Shown: positions 39,849-47,651 of the stretch, in pieces
Layout of the letters: each line of letters begins with the position of its first letter
Position numbering within the stretch: position 1 is the first letter of the stretch
Assembly (NCBI GenBank): GCA_963710355.1
Contig: CAVPZU010000003.1
Span: 496,001-560,000 of the forward strand
Reading direction: 5' to 3'
Origin: Fen-1359 sp963710355
GTDB taxonomy: Bacteria > Planctomycetota > Phycisphaerae > Sedimentisphaerales > Anaerobacaceae
Length of the DNA stretch: 64,000 nt
Program-made: the position numbers and the translations under genes
Notes under the pieces: generated by a model
Seen by the model: the letters and a program-made list of their open reading frames with translations, nothing else
Told to the model about the DNA's origin: nothing
Databases searched by the model: none

Positions 39849-41939
39849 CTACTTAACCAAATTCAACGCAACTATAAACATATTGATCAGCTTAATTCCT
39901 ATAAAGGGAGCAATAATTCCTCCAACGCCGTAGATAAGAATATTATTGCGTAAGAGTCGGCTTGCCGATACCGTCTTGTAAGGTGCGCCCCTCAGAGCGA
40001 GCGGGATAAGCAGGATGATAATAATCGCATTAAAAATAACCGCTGAAAGCACCGCACTTTGCGGGGTGGCAAGATGCATAATATTAAGTTTGGCCAAAGG
40101 AGGATACGTGCTAACAAATGCCGCAGGAATAATGGCAAAGTATTTCGAAATATCGTTAGCAATGCTAAAGGTCGTAAGTACCCCTCGTGTAATCAGAAGC
40201 TGCTTGCCAATTTTTACCACCTCCATAAGTTTGGTGGGGTTGGAATCAAGGTCAACCATGTTCCCGGCTTCCTTGGCGGCTTGCGTGCCGGTGTTCATAG
40301 CCACGGCAACGTCGGCTTGCGCAAGCGCAGGCGCATCGTTAGTGCCGTCTCCGGTCATAGCAACCAGATGTCCATGGCTTTGTTTTTCACGGATAAGGTT
40401 GAGCTTCATCTCCGGCGTCGCTTCCGCCAAGAAATCATCAACGCCTGCCTCGGCTGCGATAGCCGCAGCCGTCATAGGGTTATCTCCCGTAATCATAATT
40501 GTCTTGATGCCCATACGGCGCAGTTGGGAAAAACGCTCTTTTATGCCGCCCTTGACGATGTCTTTAAGGTGAATGACACCGGCGATGCAGGCATTTTCAC
40601 TGACTGCAAGGGGTGTCCCGCCTTTTTTAGCTATATCGGCTGCAACTTCTTTCATTTCGGCGGGAAACATTCCACCAGAATCTTTAACGTGTTTTTCGAT
40701 TGCGTCTACGGCGCCTTTTCTAATCCTTCTGCCGTCGCCGAGGTCAACTCCACTCATCCGCGTCTGGGCACTGAAAGGTATGAACTTCGCGGCAAGCTCC
40801 TGCACGTGACGCGCCCGAATGTTGTATTGCTGCTTGGCAAGAACAACTATACTTCTTCCTTCCGGCGTTTCATCGGATAAGGAAGCTAACTGCGCGATAT
40901 CGGCCAAGGAGGCCTCGGAGAAACCATCCGCAGGAATAAAACTAACCGCCTGCCTGTTGCCCAGCGTAATGGTTCCTGTTTTGTCCAAAAGCAGCGTGTC
41001 AATATCCCCGGCTGCTTCCACCGCCCTGCCTGACGTAGCAATAACATTTACCTGAATCATTCTGTCCATACCGGCAATACCGATAGCCGGAAGCAGTCCG
41101 CCGATAGTTGTGGGAATAAGACATACCAGCAGCGCCACTAATACGGTTACGGTAACCGGCGTTCCACTTCCCGACGACGTCACACTGTAAATAGAGAAAG
41201 GCAACAAGGTCACGGTGGCGAGAAGAAAAATAATAGTAAGCCCGGCAAGTAAAATGCTCAGCGCTATCTCGTTAGGTGTTTTTTTGCGTTTTGCGCCTTC
41301 CACCATAGCTATCATCCTGTCAAGAAACGTCTCACCCGGGCTCGAAGTGATTTTGATAATCAGCCAGTCTGAAAGCACTTTAGTCCCGCCGGTGACGGCG
41401 GACCTGTCCCCGCCGCTTTCCCTAATCACAGGTGCGCTTTCACCAGTGATGGCGCTTTCGTCAACCGAGGCAATTCCCTCAATGACTTCGCCATCCATTG
41501 GAATTATATCACCTGCCTCAGCCAAAACAACGTCTCCCTTGCGAAGCTCTTTCGAGGGGACCAGGATATAAACAGAACCGAACCGGGGCGATTTTAACTT
41601 TTTAGCGACAGTATCTTTTCTGTGGCGTCTGAGACTGTCGGCCTGGGCCTTGCCTCTGCCCTCAGCTAGAGCTTCTGAGAAATTGGCAAAAACCAGCGTA
41701 AGCCACAGCCATATCGTAATTGCGAGAATAAAACCTGCCGGCGCTTCACCTTTGCCGAACAAAGAATGAATATATAAACCGGAAGTCAAAATGCTTCCAA
41801 CAAGAACCACGAACATCACCGGATTTTTTATTTGATGGGCGGGATTAAGTTTCTTGAAAGAGTCAATAATTGCTCTTGTCAAAATCAGCCGGTCGAACAC
41901 CGACACTTTCTTTTCCTTTTTATTCATTGCTTCTCTCAT
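39849..41939 (-). CDS. kdpB: K+-transporting P-type ATPase subunit KdpB
   Basis: KdpB hydrolyses ATP to drive K+ uptake through KdpA at the cytoplasmic membrane. All P-type ATPase landmarks are present: ESAPVIRESGGD with the preceding AITGESA dephosphorylation motif, LLLDKTGTITLGN with the phosphorylated Asp, KGAVDAI in the nucleotide domain, and MTGDGTNDAPALAQADV. Length 696 is standard. The ORF starts one base after the kdpA stop, so the operon is translationally tight. The frame is intact, unlike kdpD. Confidence 0.97.
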   Translation of the reverse strand: MREAMNKKEKKVSVFDRLILTRAIIDSFKKLNPAHQIKNPVMFVVLVGSILTSGLYIHSLFGKGEAPAGFILAITIWLWLTLVFANFSEALAEGRGKAQADSLRRHRKDTVAKKLKSPRFGSVYILVPSKELRKGDVVLAEAGDIIPMDGEVIEGIASVDESAITGESAPVIRESGGDRSAVTGGTKVLSDWLIIKITSSPGETFLDRMIAMVEGAKRKKTPNEIALSILLAGLTIIFLLATVTLLPFSIYSVTSSGSGTPVTVTVLVALLVCLIPTTIGGLLPAIGIAGMDRMIQVNVIATSGRAVEAAGDIDTLLLDKTGTITLGNRQAVSFIPADGFSEASLADIAQLASLSDETPEGRSIVVLAKQQYNIRARHVQELAAKFIPFSAQTRMSGVDLGDGRRIRKGAVDAIEKHVKDSGGMFPAEMKEVAADIAKKGGTPLAVSENACIAGVIHLKDIVKGGIKERFSQLRRMGIKTIMITGDNPMTAAAIAAEAGVDDFLAEATPEMKLNLIREKQSHGHLVAMTGDGTNDAPALAQADVAVAMNTGTQAAKEAGNMVDLDSNPTKLMEVVKIGKQLLITRGVLTTFSIANDISKYFAIIPAAFVSTYPPLAKLNIMHLATPQSAVLSAVIFNAIIIILLIPLALRGAPYKTVSASRLLRNNILIYGVGGIIAPFIGIKLINMFIVALNLVK

Positions 41940-41940
41940 C

Positions 41941-43686
41941 TTAATGTGCCACGAGCATCAAATGCTCAACAATCGGACCCAGTGCAAGCGCAGGGAAAAA
42001 AGTCAGGGCGCCAACAATCAGCACAATCGATACCAGAAAACAAATGAAAAGCGGCGTGTGAGTCGGAAGCGTTCCCGCACTTGCGGGAATAATCTTCTTC
42101 TTTGCCAAGGAGCCGGCTATCGCCAGAATGGGAATCGCCAGCCAGTAGCGGGCAAAAAACATCGCCAATCCCAAAGCGATGTTATAGAAGGGTGTATTTG
42201 CGCCAAGCCCTGCAAAGGCACTGCCGTTGTTGTTGCCAGCCGAAGAAAAGGCATAGAGAACTTCGCTAAAACCATGCACACCCGGGTTAAAAATGGTAGC
42301 TTTCGCGGCAGGTGTTACTACCGAAATCGCCGTGCATAAAAGGACAATCATAGGCGGTATCAGAACCATTAGGACTGCCATTTTCATTTCGTAGGATTCG
42401 ATCTTCTTACCCAAATACTCCGGCATACGTCCCACCATAAGCCCGGCAACAAAAACCGCCAAGATAACAAATGCAATCATTCCATAAAGTCCTGAACCGA
42501 CACCGCCAAACACCACCTCTCCGAGTTGCATCAACCACATCGGTATTAGACCGCCCAAAGGCGTAAAAGAATCGTGCATTGAATTGACGGAGCCATTCGA
42601 AGCTGCTGTTGTTGCAGTTGCCCATATTGCAGAATTGGCTATCCCGAATCGCGATTCCTTCCCCTCCATATTACCACCCGGCTGAAGAGAACTTGCCGAT
42701 TGGTCAATACCTAAACCTGCAAAGGCCGGATTGCCTGCCTGTTCAACCTGCACGCATACCCAAAGACAGGGAACAAAAATTATTAACATAGCAATAAGCA
42801 ATGCCCATCCCTGCCTTCTGTCTTTGACCATATAACCAAACGTATAACAAAGTGCTGCTGAAATAAGCAATATCGCCACCACTTCAAGCAGATTGGACAA
42901 AGCCGTTGGATTTTCAAAAGGATGTGCTGAATTAACGTTAAAAAAACCGCCGCCGTTGGTTCCCAATTGTTTGATGGCAACCTGTGAAGCGGCAGGCCCT
43001 AAAGGCAAAACCTGAGTTGTAACCAGCTTTCCATCACTGCCGGTTAATGGCTGAACAAGCTCAATTGTCTGAGCGGGCTTGAACGTCTGCACCACTCCCT
43101 GACTAACAAGAACAATCGCCAAAATTATCGATAGCGGTAATAAAACATAGAGCGTGGCACGGACAAGGTCTGCCCAGAAGTTGCCGATAACCTCTGACTG
43201 GCGCCTTATAAATCCCCGGATAATCGCTATTAATATGGCGATACCCGTTGCGGCAGATACAAAATTTTGAACGGTCAAGCCGAGCATTTGGGTTAAGTAG
43301 CTCATAGTTGTCTCGCCTGCATAGCCCTGCCAGTTTGTATTTGTAGCGAAACTTACCGCAGTGTTGAAGGCACAATCAGGCGAAACTGCCGGCATATGCA
43401 TAGGATTTAAAGGAAGAAATTGCTGGAATCGCTGGAGAAGATAAACGGCTAAAAGACCAATGATATTGAAAGCCATCATCGCAAACGCATAAGTCCTCCA
43501 CGTCATTTCTTCTTCAGGATTAACGCCGCCTAAGCGGTAAATCAATCTTTCAATCGGCAAAAACCATTCGTTCAAAACGACCGGCCTGCCTTCGAAGATG
43601 CGTGCTATGTATATCCCCAGAGGCTTTGCCGAGAGAATTAAAATTGACAAAAAGACAATAATCTGAACTGCCCCATTAAAAGTCAT
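41941..43686 (-). CDS. kdpA: K+-transporting ATPase channel subunit KdpA
   Basis: KdpA forms the K+-selective pathway of the pump; it belongs to the potassium-transporter superfamily. The 581-residue chain has about ten helices and the filter loops are seen: VSFATNTNWQGYAGE, KQLGTNGGGFFNVNSAHPFE, NSAIWATATTAASNGSVN and SSAGNNNGSAFAGLGAN. The start overlaps the kdpF stop (ATGA, 43683-43686). Intact frame. Confidence 0.97.
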   Translation of the reverse strand: MTFNGAVQIIVFLSILILSAKPLGIYIARIFEGRPVVLNEWFLPIERLIYRLGGVNPEEEMTWRTYAFAMMAFNIIGLLAVYLLQRFQQFLPLNPMHMPAVSPDCAFNTAVSFATNTNWQGYAGETTMSYLTQMLGLTVQNFVSAATGIAILIAIIRGFIRRQSEVIGNFWADLVRATLYVLLPLSIILAIVLVSQGVVQTFKPAQTIELVQPLTGSDGKLVTTQVLPLGPAASQVAIKQLGTNGGGFFNVNSAHPFENPTALSNLLEVVAILLISAALCYTFGYMVKDRRQGWALLIAMLIIFVPCLWVCVQVEQAGNPAFAGLGIDQSASSLQPGGNMEGKESRFGIANSAIWATATTAASNGSVNSMHDSFTPLGGLIPMWLMQLGEVVFGGVGSGLYGMIAFVILAVFVAGLMVGRMPEYLGKKIESYEMKMAVLMVLIPPMIVLLCTAISVVTPAAKATIFNPGVHGFSEVLYAFSSAGNNNGSAFAGLGANTPFYNIALGLAMFFARYWLAIPILAIAGSLAKKKIIPASAGTLPTHTPLFICFLVSIVLIVGALTFFPALALGPIVEHLMLVAH

Positions 43687-43772
43687 GAGAATATCTCCGG
43701 CTTAAGAAGTGCAACAAGAAGATACACAAAAAGAATTACCGCAATCACACCGCCTATCCAGTAAACAACCAT
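43683..43772 (-). CDS. kdpF: KdpF small subunit, 29 aa
   Basis: The single-helix peptide MVVYWIGGVIAVILFVYLLV ending ALLKPEIFS matches KdpF, which stabilises the complex (typical end ALLRPE.F). GGGGAGAG precedes the ATG at 43772, and its TGA overlaps the kdpA ATG. Confidence 0.85.
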   Translation of the reverse strand: MVVYWIGGVIAVILFVYLLVALLKPEIFS

Positions 43773-43783
43773 AATCTCTCCCC

Positions 43784-43864
43784 TTATATCTTATCGCAAA
43801 GTTTTATAAACCCGACTGATAAACAGGCGAATCCTAAAATTATCCCAAAAAATAACAAATCCAT
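43784..43864 (-). CDS. Small membrane ORF upstream of kdpF, 26 aa
   Basis: MDLLFFGIILGFACLSVGFI ending KLCDKI, a one-helix peptide 11 bases upstream of kdpF. Short ORFs of this form (hydrophobic helix, then C(D/E)(K/R)L-like end) are common just before kdpF or kdpA in other genomes. Its function is not known. The start has no strong ribosome site. Confidence 0.6.
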   Translation of the reverse strand: MDLLFFGIILGFACLSVGFIKLCDKI

Positions 43865-43902
43865 AGTATGATACATTCCCTTCACGGTGGGCAAAAGGTA
43901 AT

Positions 43903-43927
43903 AAAAAAACCGCCTTTTCGGGCGGCT
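43903..43927 (-). terminator. Riboswitch-linked terminator of the kdp operon
   Basis: On the minus strand GCCGCC-CGAAAA-GGCGG is followed by seven Ts, 40 bases before the first kdp ORF. Placed right after the aptamer, it is the likely expression platform. Confidence 0.8.
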
Positions 43928-43929
43928 CC

Positions 43930-44075
43930 TATTAGAACCATTGCCCTTTCAAATGCCTGCGAGATTAGCTGACGGGCTCGGGTTTGAAAGTACCCTATCC
44001 TTTTCAGGAATACGCCCCATAAATCGGGTCTCCCGCATTCGTGCTTTGCACGAATTTAGGCCGCAATAATTTTTT
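43930..44075 (-). ncRNA. ydaO/yuaA-type c-di-AMP riboswitch
   Basis: The minus strand carries the conserved blocks of the ydaO aptamer in order: CGGGAGACCCGATTTATGGG, then GGATAGGGTACTTTCAAACC, CGAGCCCGTCAGC, and CAGCTAATCTCGCAGGC. A perfect hairpin ATTCGTGC-3-GCACGAAT precedes them. This class binds c-di-AMP and usually turns K+ uptake genes off when the signal is high. The promoter lies just upstream and an intrinsic terminator just downstream, so a transcription-attenuation OFF switch for kdp is the natural reading. A c-di-AMP cyclase gene is present at 53788. Confidence 0.88.
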
Positions 44076-44087
44076 ATATTTTAAGAC

Positions 44088-44115
44088 ATTGTATATTCGA
44101 TGAACTGCAAGTCAA
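44088..44115 (-). promoter_or_regulatory. kdp operon promoter
   Basis: Minus strand TTGACT, 16 bases, TACAAT, ending about 13 bases before the riboswitch begins. Confidence 0.7.
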
Positions 44116-44188
44116 ATACTTTTTTTCCGAGATGGGGCAGATTTGTTTTTGCCTTGAAGGATAAAGTAAGTTTTGACAAAAAGACTCG

Positions 44189-44218
44189 TGCTGCGTAGCA
44201 TGACTATGCAGAGCAGCA
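44189..44218. repeat. Imperfect palindrome between divergent transcription units
   Basis: TGCTGC...GCAGCA with an inner GCAT/ATGC pair, just after a plus-strand TTGACA (44173-44178). It may be an operator for the small genes that follow. Confidence 0.35.
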
Positions 44219-44305
44219 TAAGAATGGTAGAAAATGAAGGTTGTTCAATGCAGAGAAGCGGGCCAAGAAACTATAGAATACGAGGCAGTCTGGAAAGGAT
44301 AATGT

Positions 44306-44413
44306 ATGTCCAAGGGTCGTGATGTTAAAAAAGATGTAAAGAAGAAACCGCAAAGAACGTTAAAAGAGAAACGGCTTGCAAAAAGAGCTAAAAGGGAAGG
44401 CAATTACCCATAA
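44306..44413 (+). CDS. Small basic protein, 35 aa
   Basis: MSKGRDVKKDVKKKPQRTLK then EKRLAKRAKREGNYP: 35 residues, about half Lys/Arg. ATG 44306 has AAAGGA at 44294-44299. Short lysine-rich proteins of the form MSKGRDxKKExKKKP are found in many bacteria and may bind nucleic acid; that is inference. It lies 230 bases before an RNA-binding protein gene. Confidence 0.6.
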   Translation: MSKGRDVKKDVKKKPQRTLKEKRLAKRAKREGNYP

Positions 44414-44528
44414 ACAGCAGGACTGGCATAAACACCCTCTGTTTCCCGTTTTGTGACGAATTGTCGGCATCCCGATACTTCGGGGTACAAACTCTATAAT
44501 CATCGTTCGGTGGAAAAGGATGCCTAAT

Positions 44529-44626
44529 ATGCCTTTAATAAGCACTATGGGTGGGATAGCTATTGGTGTGGCGTTGTGATTTTGGCTGTGTTTATTGGAA
44601 TGAAAATAAAAGATAAATATTTTTAG
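44529..44626 (+). CDS. Possible small membrane protein, frameshifted
   Basis: ATG 44529 begins MPLISTMGGIAIGVAL and stops at TGA. One added base near 44575 continues it as VILAVFIGMKIKDKYF, ending at TAG 44624. The joined 33-residue peptide would be a single membrane helix with a charged end. Evidence is only the fit of the two halves. Confidence 0.3.
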
Positions 44627-44642
44627 AAAGGGAATAAACAGA

Positions 44643-44975
44643 ATGAACATTTATGTAGGGAATTTATTGTTTGACGTCACCGAAGGCGAATTAAAAGAGC
44701 TTTTTGCGCCGTTCGGCCAAGTCACAGAGGTCCGCCTGATAATGGATAAGTTCAGCGGTAAATCAAAGGGGTTCGGATTCATTGAAATGCCCTCTAAAGA
44801 GGAAGCAGAAAAAGCTATCGAAGGACTGAACGGCAAAGACATCAAGGGACGGGCTATGACTGTCAACGAGGCAAAGCCGAAGACCGACCGTGGTGATAAA
44901 GGTGGACGAGGCGGTTTTGGTGGCGGCGGTAGTGGCAATCGTGGTAGCGGTTTCGGCGGCGGAGGACGCTACTGA
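44643..44975 (+). CDS. Glycine-rich RRM RNA-binding protein, 110 aa
   Basis: One RNA recognition motif: RNP2 IYVGNLLF at residues 3-10 and RNP1 KGFGFIEM near residue 42, followed by a Gly/Arg-rich tail (GGRGGFGGGGSGNRGSGFG). Bacterial proteins of this shape bind single-stranded RNA, often under cold stress. AAAGGG precedes the ATG at 44643. Intact, normal length for the family. The gene follows two small ORFs but has its own start signals. Confidence 0.93.
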   Translation: MNIYVGNLLFDVTEGELKELFAPFGQVTEVRLIMDKFSGKSKGFGFIEMPSKEEAEKAIEGLNGKDIKGRAMTVNEAKPKTDRGDKGGRGGFGGGGSGNRGSGFGGGGRY

Positions 44976-45018
44976 CAGCCGGTATTGCTGAAAAAGTAAA
45001 TACGCGACAGCAGATAAT

Positions 45019-45309
45019 ATGACAGAACACCAACAACAAGAACAAGGTGGGGGCATAACCCCGGAGGTGCTCAAGAGTGCGATGAAGGCGTTCAAGAAGC
45101 GGCTCAAATTCACTGCCCTCGATGACGATTTGCGCCTTGGACATGGGGCGCTTTTGGGCGGGCCTACGGGCGTTTTTGCGATAAGGCCGCCCAGCCAGTT
45201 TCCGCAAGAGGTCTGGGACCAATTATGCCGGCAGGGAAGACTACGCGACAGCGGGCACGGTTTGTATGAACTAGGTAAAAGTGCCCTGAGTCCTTGGGAC
45301 TCCTTATAG
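45019..45309 (+). CDS. Conserved small protein, 96 aa
   Basis: The sequence ITPEVLKSAMKAFKKRLKFT, LDDDLRLGHGALLGG, AIRPPSQFPQEVWDQLCRQG and SGHGLYEL has the form of a small conserved bacterial protein of unknown function. That family usually ends at GLYEL; here 11 more residues follow (GKSALSPWDSL), perhaps from a lost stop. It is 43 bases downstream of the RRM gene. No domain with known activity. Confidence 0.6.
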   Translation: MTEHQQQEQGGGITPEVLKSAMKAFKKRLKFTALDDDLRLGHGALLGGPTGVFAIRPPSQFPQEVWDQLCRQGRLRDSGHGLYELGKSALSPWDSL

Positions 45310-45378
45310 AGGACTTCCTAATAGAAACACAAAAGATTTCACGAGTGCTCAGGACGAGTATTGAATAAGCACCGGGAA

Positions 45379-45393
45379 TCCGCCGTAGGCGGA
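45379..45393. repeat. TCCGCCGTAGGCGGA palindrome
   Basis: Intergenic copy 48 bases upstream of the first cassette boundary. Confidence 0.8.
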
Positions 45394-45440
45394 ACAGAAA
45401 CAGCCTGGGTTTGGCGTTTTATACAGACTGTATAAATATT

Positions 45441-45447
45441 GTTAGTT
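45441..45447 (+). other. Integron-type core site GTTAGTT, left edge of cassette 1
   Basis: GTTAGTT fits the R' core GTTRRRY-like site, with cleavage expected after the G. It is complementary to AACTAAC at 46538-46544 at the end of the same cassette, as expected for an excisable cassette. Confidence 0.55.
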
Positions 45448-45472
45448 GCCTGATGTAGGAAGAGTTTCGAAT

Positions 45473-46543
45473 ATGCTGTTAAAACAATATACCAGAGAAA
45501 ACAATATTCATGAACTTGATATTCTACTTGATAAAAGTCTAAACGAAAAATTTCTTAGTGAAGCTATCAATGAGTTCAACTTCGACAATGAAGAAAATCG
45601 TTTTTTTGGTGATTCAGTTGAAATTAAACACAAAGTCTTTCGACAGCAGTTTATCAAATTTCGCAATTCAAAGAAAATAGCTATTTCAAATTCAATTGTC
45701 GTGGGAGATCTTATTTTTCTCAGCGACGATGGCCCGATTGCAGTATTTCTTGACAATTGCATAATTTCAAAAGAACTTATGTTTTTTGGATGTGATGTGA
45801 ATAATATCGAGATCAATGATTGCAACATTTCGTCAATTCGTTATTGCAATTCCAAAATCATAAATTGCCGTATCTCGAACTGTAGAGTAGGAAATATTTC
45901 CATTGCAGACTCAATGCTAAAACAACTAGACTTCTTTTGTAATACAATAAATAACATCGAAAAATATCACAGCAAGATCAACCAATTTCAGTCAACTGGC
46001 GATACAATTGATCTGCAACGAATAATAAAAGGCGAAAATCCGAGAAATATTGGCTTGCTTGATTTTGTTGACACCTCTGTCGAAGTAATGCTGGATTCAA
46101 TAGAAGATCGCGTTGAAACAAGAATTGAGACACTTCACTTCTTGAAAGACGCCAATCTTCTTTCTAAGAAAGGAGATCTTGAGCGATTAACTGACATTGA
46201 ATTGACATGCCTTTCAGAGACAACCCGTTTGAGCAAATGGTTAATAAAGCGTCTTTCTGGGTTTACAAAACCTTCAGTGTTTTTCATTGCTGGAATATTT
46301 ATAATATTAAGTTTTTCATTCGGCTACTATACATGCGGCACCATAAGGATTGATGAAAGAGATTGTATCTCATTTTGGGAGGCATTATATTTTTCAGGAG
46401 CAACATTTACTACAATTAGTTATGGCGATATGCAACCCTTAGGATTGACAAGAATATTTACGGTTGTTGAAGGCTTGCTTGGTATTATAATTTGTAGCGG
46501 ATTCTTGGTTTCACTTGTAAGAAAATATACCAAGAGCAACTAA
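45473..46543 (+). CDS. Two-helix potassium-channel-like protein with beta-solenoid N-terminus (cassette gene 1)
   Basis: ATG 45473 follows AGGAAGAG. Residues 60-180 contain short repeating Asn/Cys/Ile-rich steps (DNCIISKELMFFGCDVNN, INDCNISSIRYCNSKIINC) like a pentapeptide-type beta solenoid. Near residue 265 a helix (VFFIAGIFIILSFSFGYYT), a pore loop FTTISYGDMQPLG and a last helix form an Ion_trans_2 channel module. The filter reads TISYGD where TVGYGD is usual. DNA is clearly AT-richer than its neighbours, and the gene fills an apparent integron cassette (45442-46686). A mobile accessory channel is the best reading; ion specificity is unproven. Confidence 0.75.
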   Translation: MLLKQYTRENNIHELDILLDKSLNEKFLSEAINEFNFDNEENRFFGDSVEIKHKVFRQQFIKFRNSKKIAISNSIVVGDLIFLSDDGPIAVFLDNCIISKELMFFGCDVNNIEINDCNISSIRYCNSKIINCRISNCRVGNISIADSMLKQLDFFCNTINNIEKYHSKINQFQSTGDTIDLQRIIKGENPRNIGLLDFVDTSVEVMLDSIEDRVETRIETLHFLKDANLLSKKGDLERLTDIELTCLSETTRLSKWLIKRLSGFTKPSVFFIAGIFIILSFSFGYYTCGTIRIDERDCISFWEALYFSGATFTTISYGDMQPLGLTRIFTVVEGLLGIIICSGFLVSLVRKYTKSN

Positions 46544-46692
46544 CAATGGCATGCACTCGGACTGGGATTCCGCTGCGCTCCATAGCGACAGGTGAGCTTG
46601 ATCGTTCGCAGTCCGGTCGATGGGCTTTGACTCGGTTTAGATAGACCTGACCGTTGAGTATTATACGGAAACCATATAAACAGAAGTTAGGC
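46538..46692 (+). other. attC-like site 1 between cassettes
   Basis: Starts with AACTAAC overlapping the channel gene's stop and ends with GTTAGGC (46686-46692). The wording TAACAATGGCATGCACTCGG, TGCGCTCC and GAGCTTGATCGTT (46541-46602) resembles many attC sites, and GTTCGCA there may be an older, decayed R' site. The full span, 155 bases, is at the long end of attC lengths. Confidence 0.55.
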
Positions 46693-46705
46693 CGAATGAG
46701 AACGT

Positions 46706-47521
46706 ATGGAACGAATTGAGCCTTTCAACTCGCAACATCTTGAGGCGGCATGTCAAGTGCTGGCCGATACTCAACGTGGGCTTACAGGCACACAGATTGA
46801 GCGACTTCTTCAGGAAATAAAGGTTGAAGACGTTTCACCTATCCTCACCAAATGGAAGAGGCTTTTCAATGCACTATGCGGCGCTCAGAACAATCATCAA
46901 GTTGGCAATCATTTAATCATGTTCATCAATCGCGCCATGAATCCAGTCAGCTACGCTCGTGACAAAGCTGCTTTCGATTGGCGCAGGAACGAGCTTAACG
47001 TCGTACTTGCGTTTTGTGGCTTTCAAGTCAGAGAAGACGGCAAGGTAATTAGGTCGAGTAAGGAAACGACACTTACAGGTGCGCTCGCACGTGCGGGACG
47101 TCTTCAATCCGCACTAGAAAGTCGAAGCGTTCATCCAGAGGTACTTAAATACTGCCGCGCAGAGCTGCTACAAGATAACTACTTCCACGCTATTCTAGAA
47201 GCCACAAAAGGTGTCGCGCAGCGAATTCGAGATATGTCCGGCTTGGGCACTGATGGCGCTGATCTAGTCAATACTGCATTCTCCACCAAGACACCAATTT
47301 TGGCACTCGGCCCACTGGTCACGGACACAGAAAGAAGTGAACAAAAGGGCTTCCTAAATCTTCTTGTAGGGTTGTTTGGGGCAATCCGCAATCCAGTGGC
47401 TCATGCCCCGAAAATATCTTGGCCAATGCCTGAACAAGATGCACTGGACATTCTGACCTTCATTTCATTTATTCATAGGAAACTTGACAATGTTGTTAAA
47501 GTGTCAGCCAAGGAGGCCTAA
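46706..47521 (+). CDS. TIGR02391/Ymh family protein (cassette gene 2)
   Basis: The 271-residue protein matches the TIGR02391 (Ymh) family in its C-terminal half: YFHAILEATKGVAQRIRDM, GFLNLLVGLFGAIRNPVAHA and ALDILTFISFIHRKLDNV. The IRNPxAH block resembles HEPN-like RNA-related motifs (RxxxxH-type), which are frequent in defence proteins; activity is not shown. The N-terminus is helical and unrecognised. It lies within a cassette bounded by GTTAGGC (46686) and GCCTAAC (47516), and its stop codon sits inside the attC core, as usual for cassettes. Confidence 0.75.
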   Translation: MERIEPFNSQHLEAACQVLADTQRGLTGTQIERLLQEIKVEDVSPILTKWKRLFNALCGAQNNHQVGNHLIMFINRAMNPVSYARDKAAFDWRRNELNVVLAFCGFQVREDGKVIRSSKETTLTGALARAGRLQSALESRSVHPEVLKYCRAELLQDNYFHAILEATKGVAQRIRDMSGLGTDGADLVNTAFSTKTPILALGPLVTDTERSEQKGFLNLLVGLFGAIRNPVAHAPKISWPMPEQDALDILTFISFIHRKLDNVVKVSAKEA

Positions 47522-47572
47522 CGAATCATTCCAGCGGACGTGTTACCGCGCCGCTGAATTCAGGCGTTCCGG
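47516..47572 (+). other. attC site 2
   Basis: A 57-base site: R'' GCCTAAC (47516-47522), L'' TTCCAGCGG, L' CCGCTGAA and R' GTTCCGG (47566-47572). The inner arms pair as TTC-AGCGG/CCGCTGAA with one unpaired C, matching the extrahelical base seen in attC hairpins. GCCTAAC complements GTTAGGC at the left edge of its own cassette. Confidence 0.75.
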
Positions 47573-47651
47573 TGAAATCTGAGCAACTTGTGCCATGGGT
47601 AGAAGCCGTCGACGAACCGGCAGGCAACCGCCACTGTATTTGACGGAAGTT

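Noticed and set aside
40059..40880. Long plus-strand ORF of 273 codons opposite kdpB
   Set aside because: It is a shadow of kdpB; the product shows no family features and no ribosome site.
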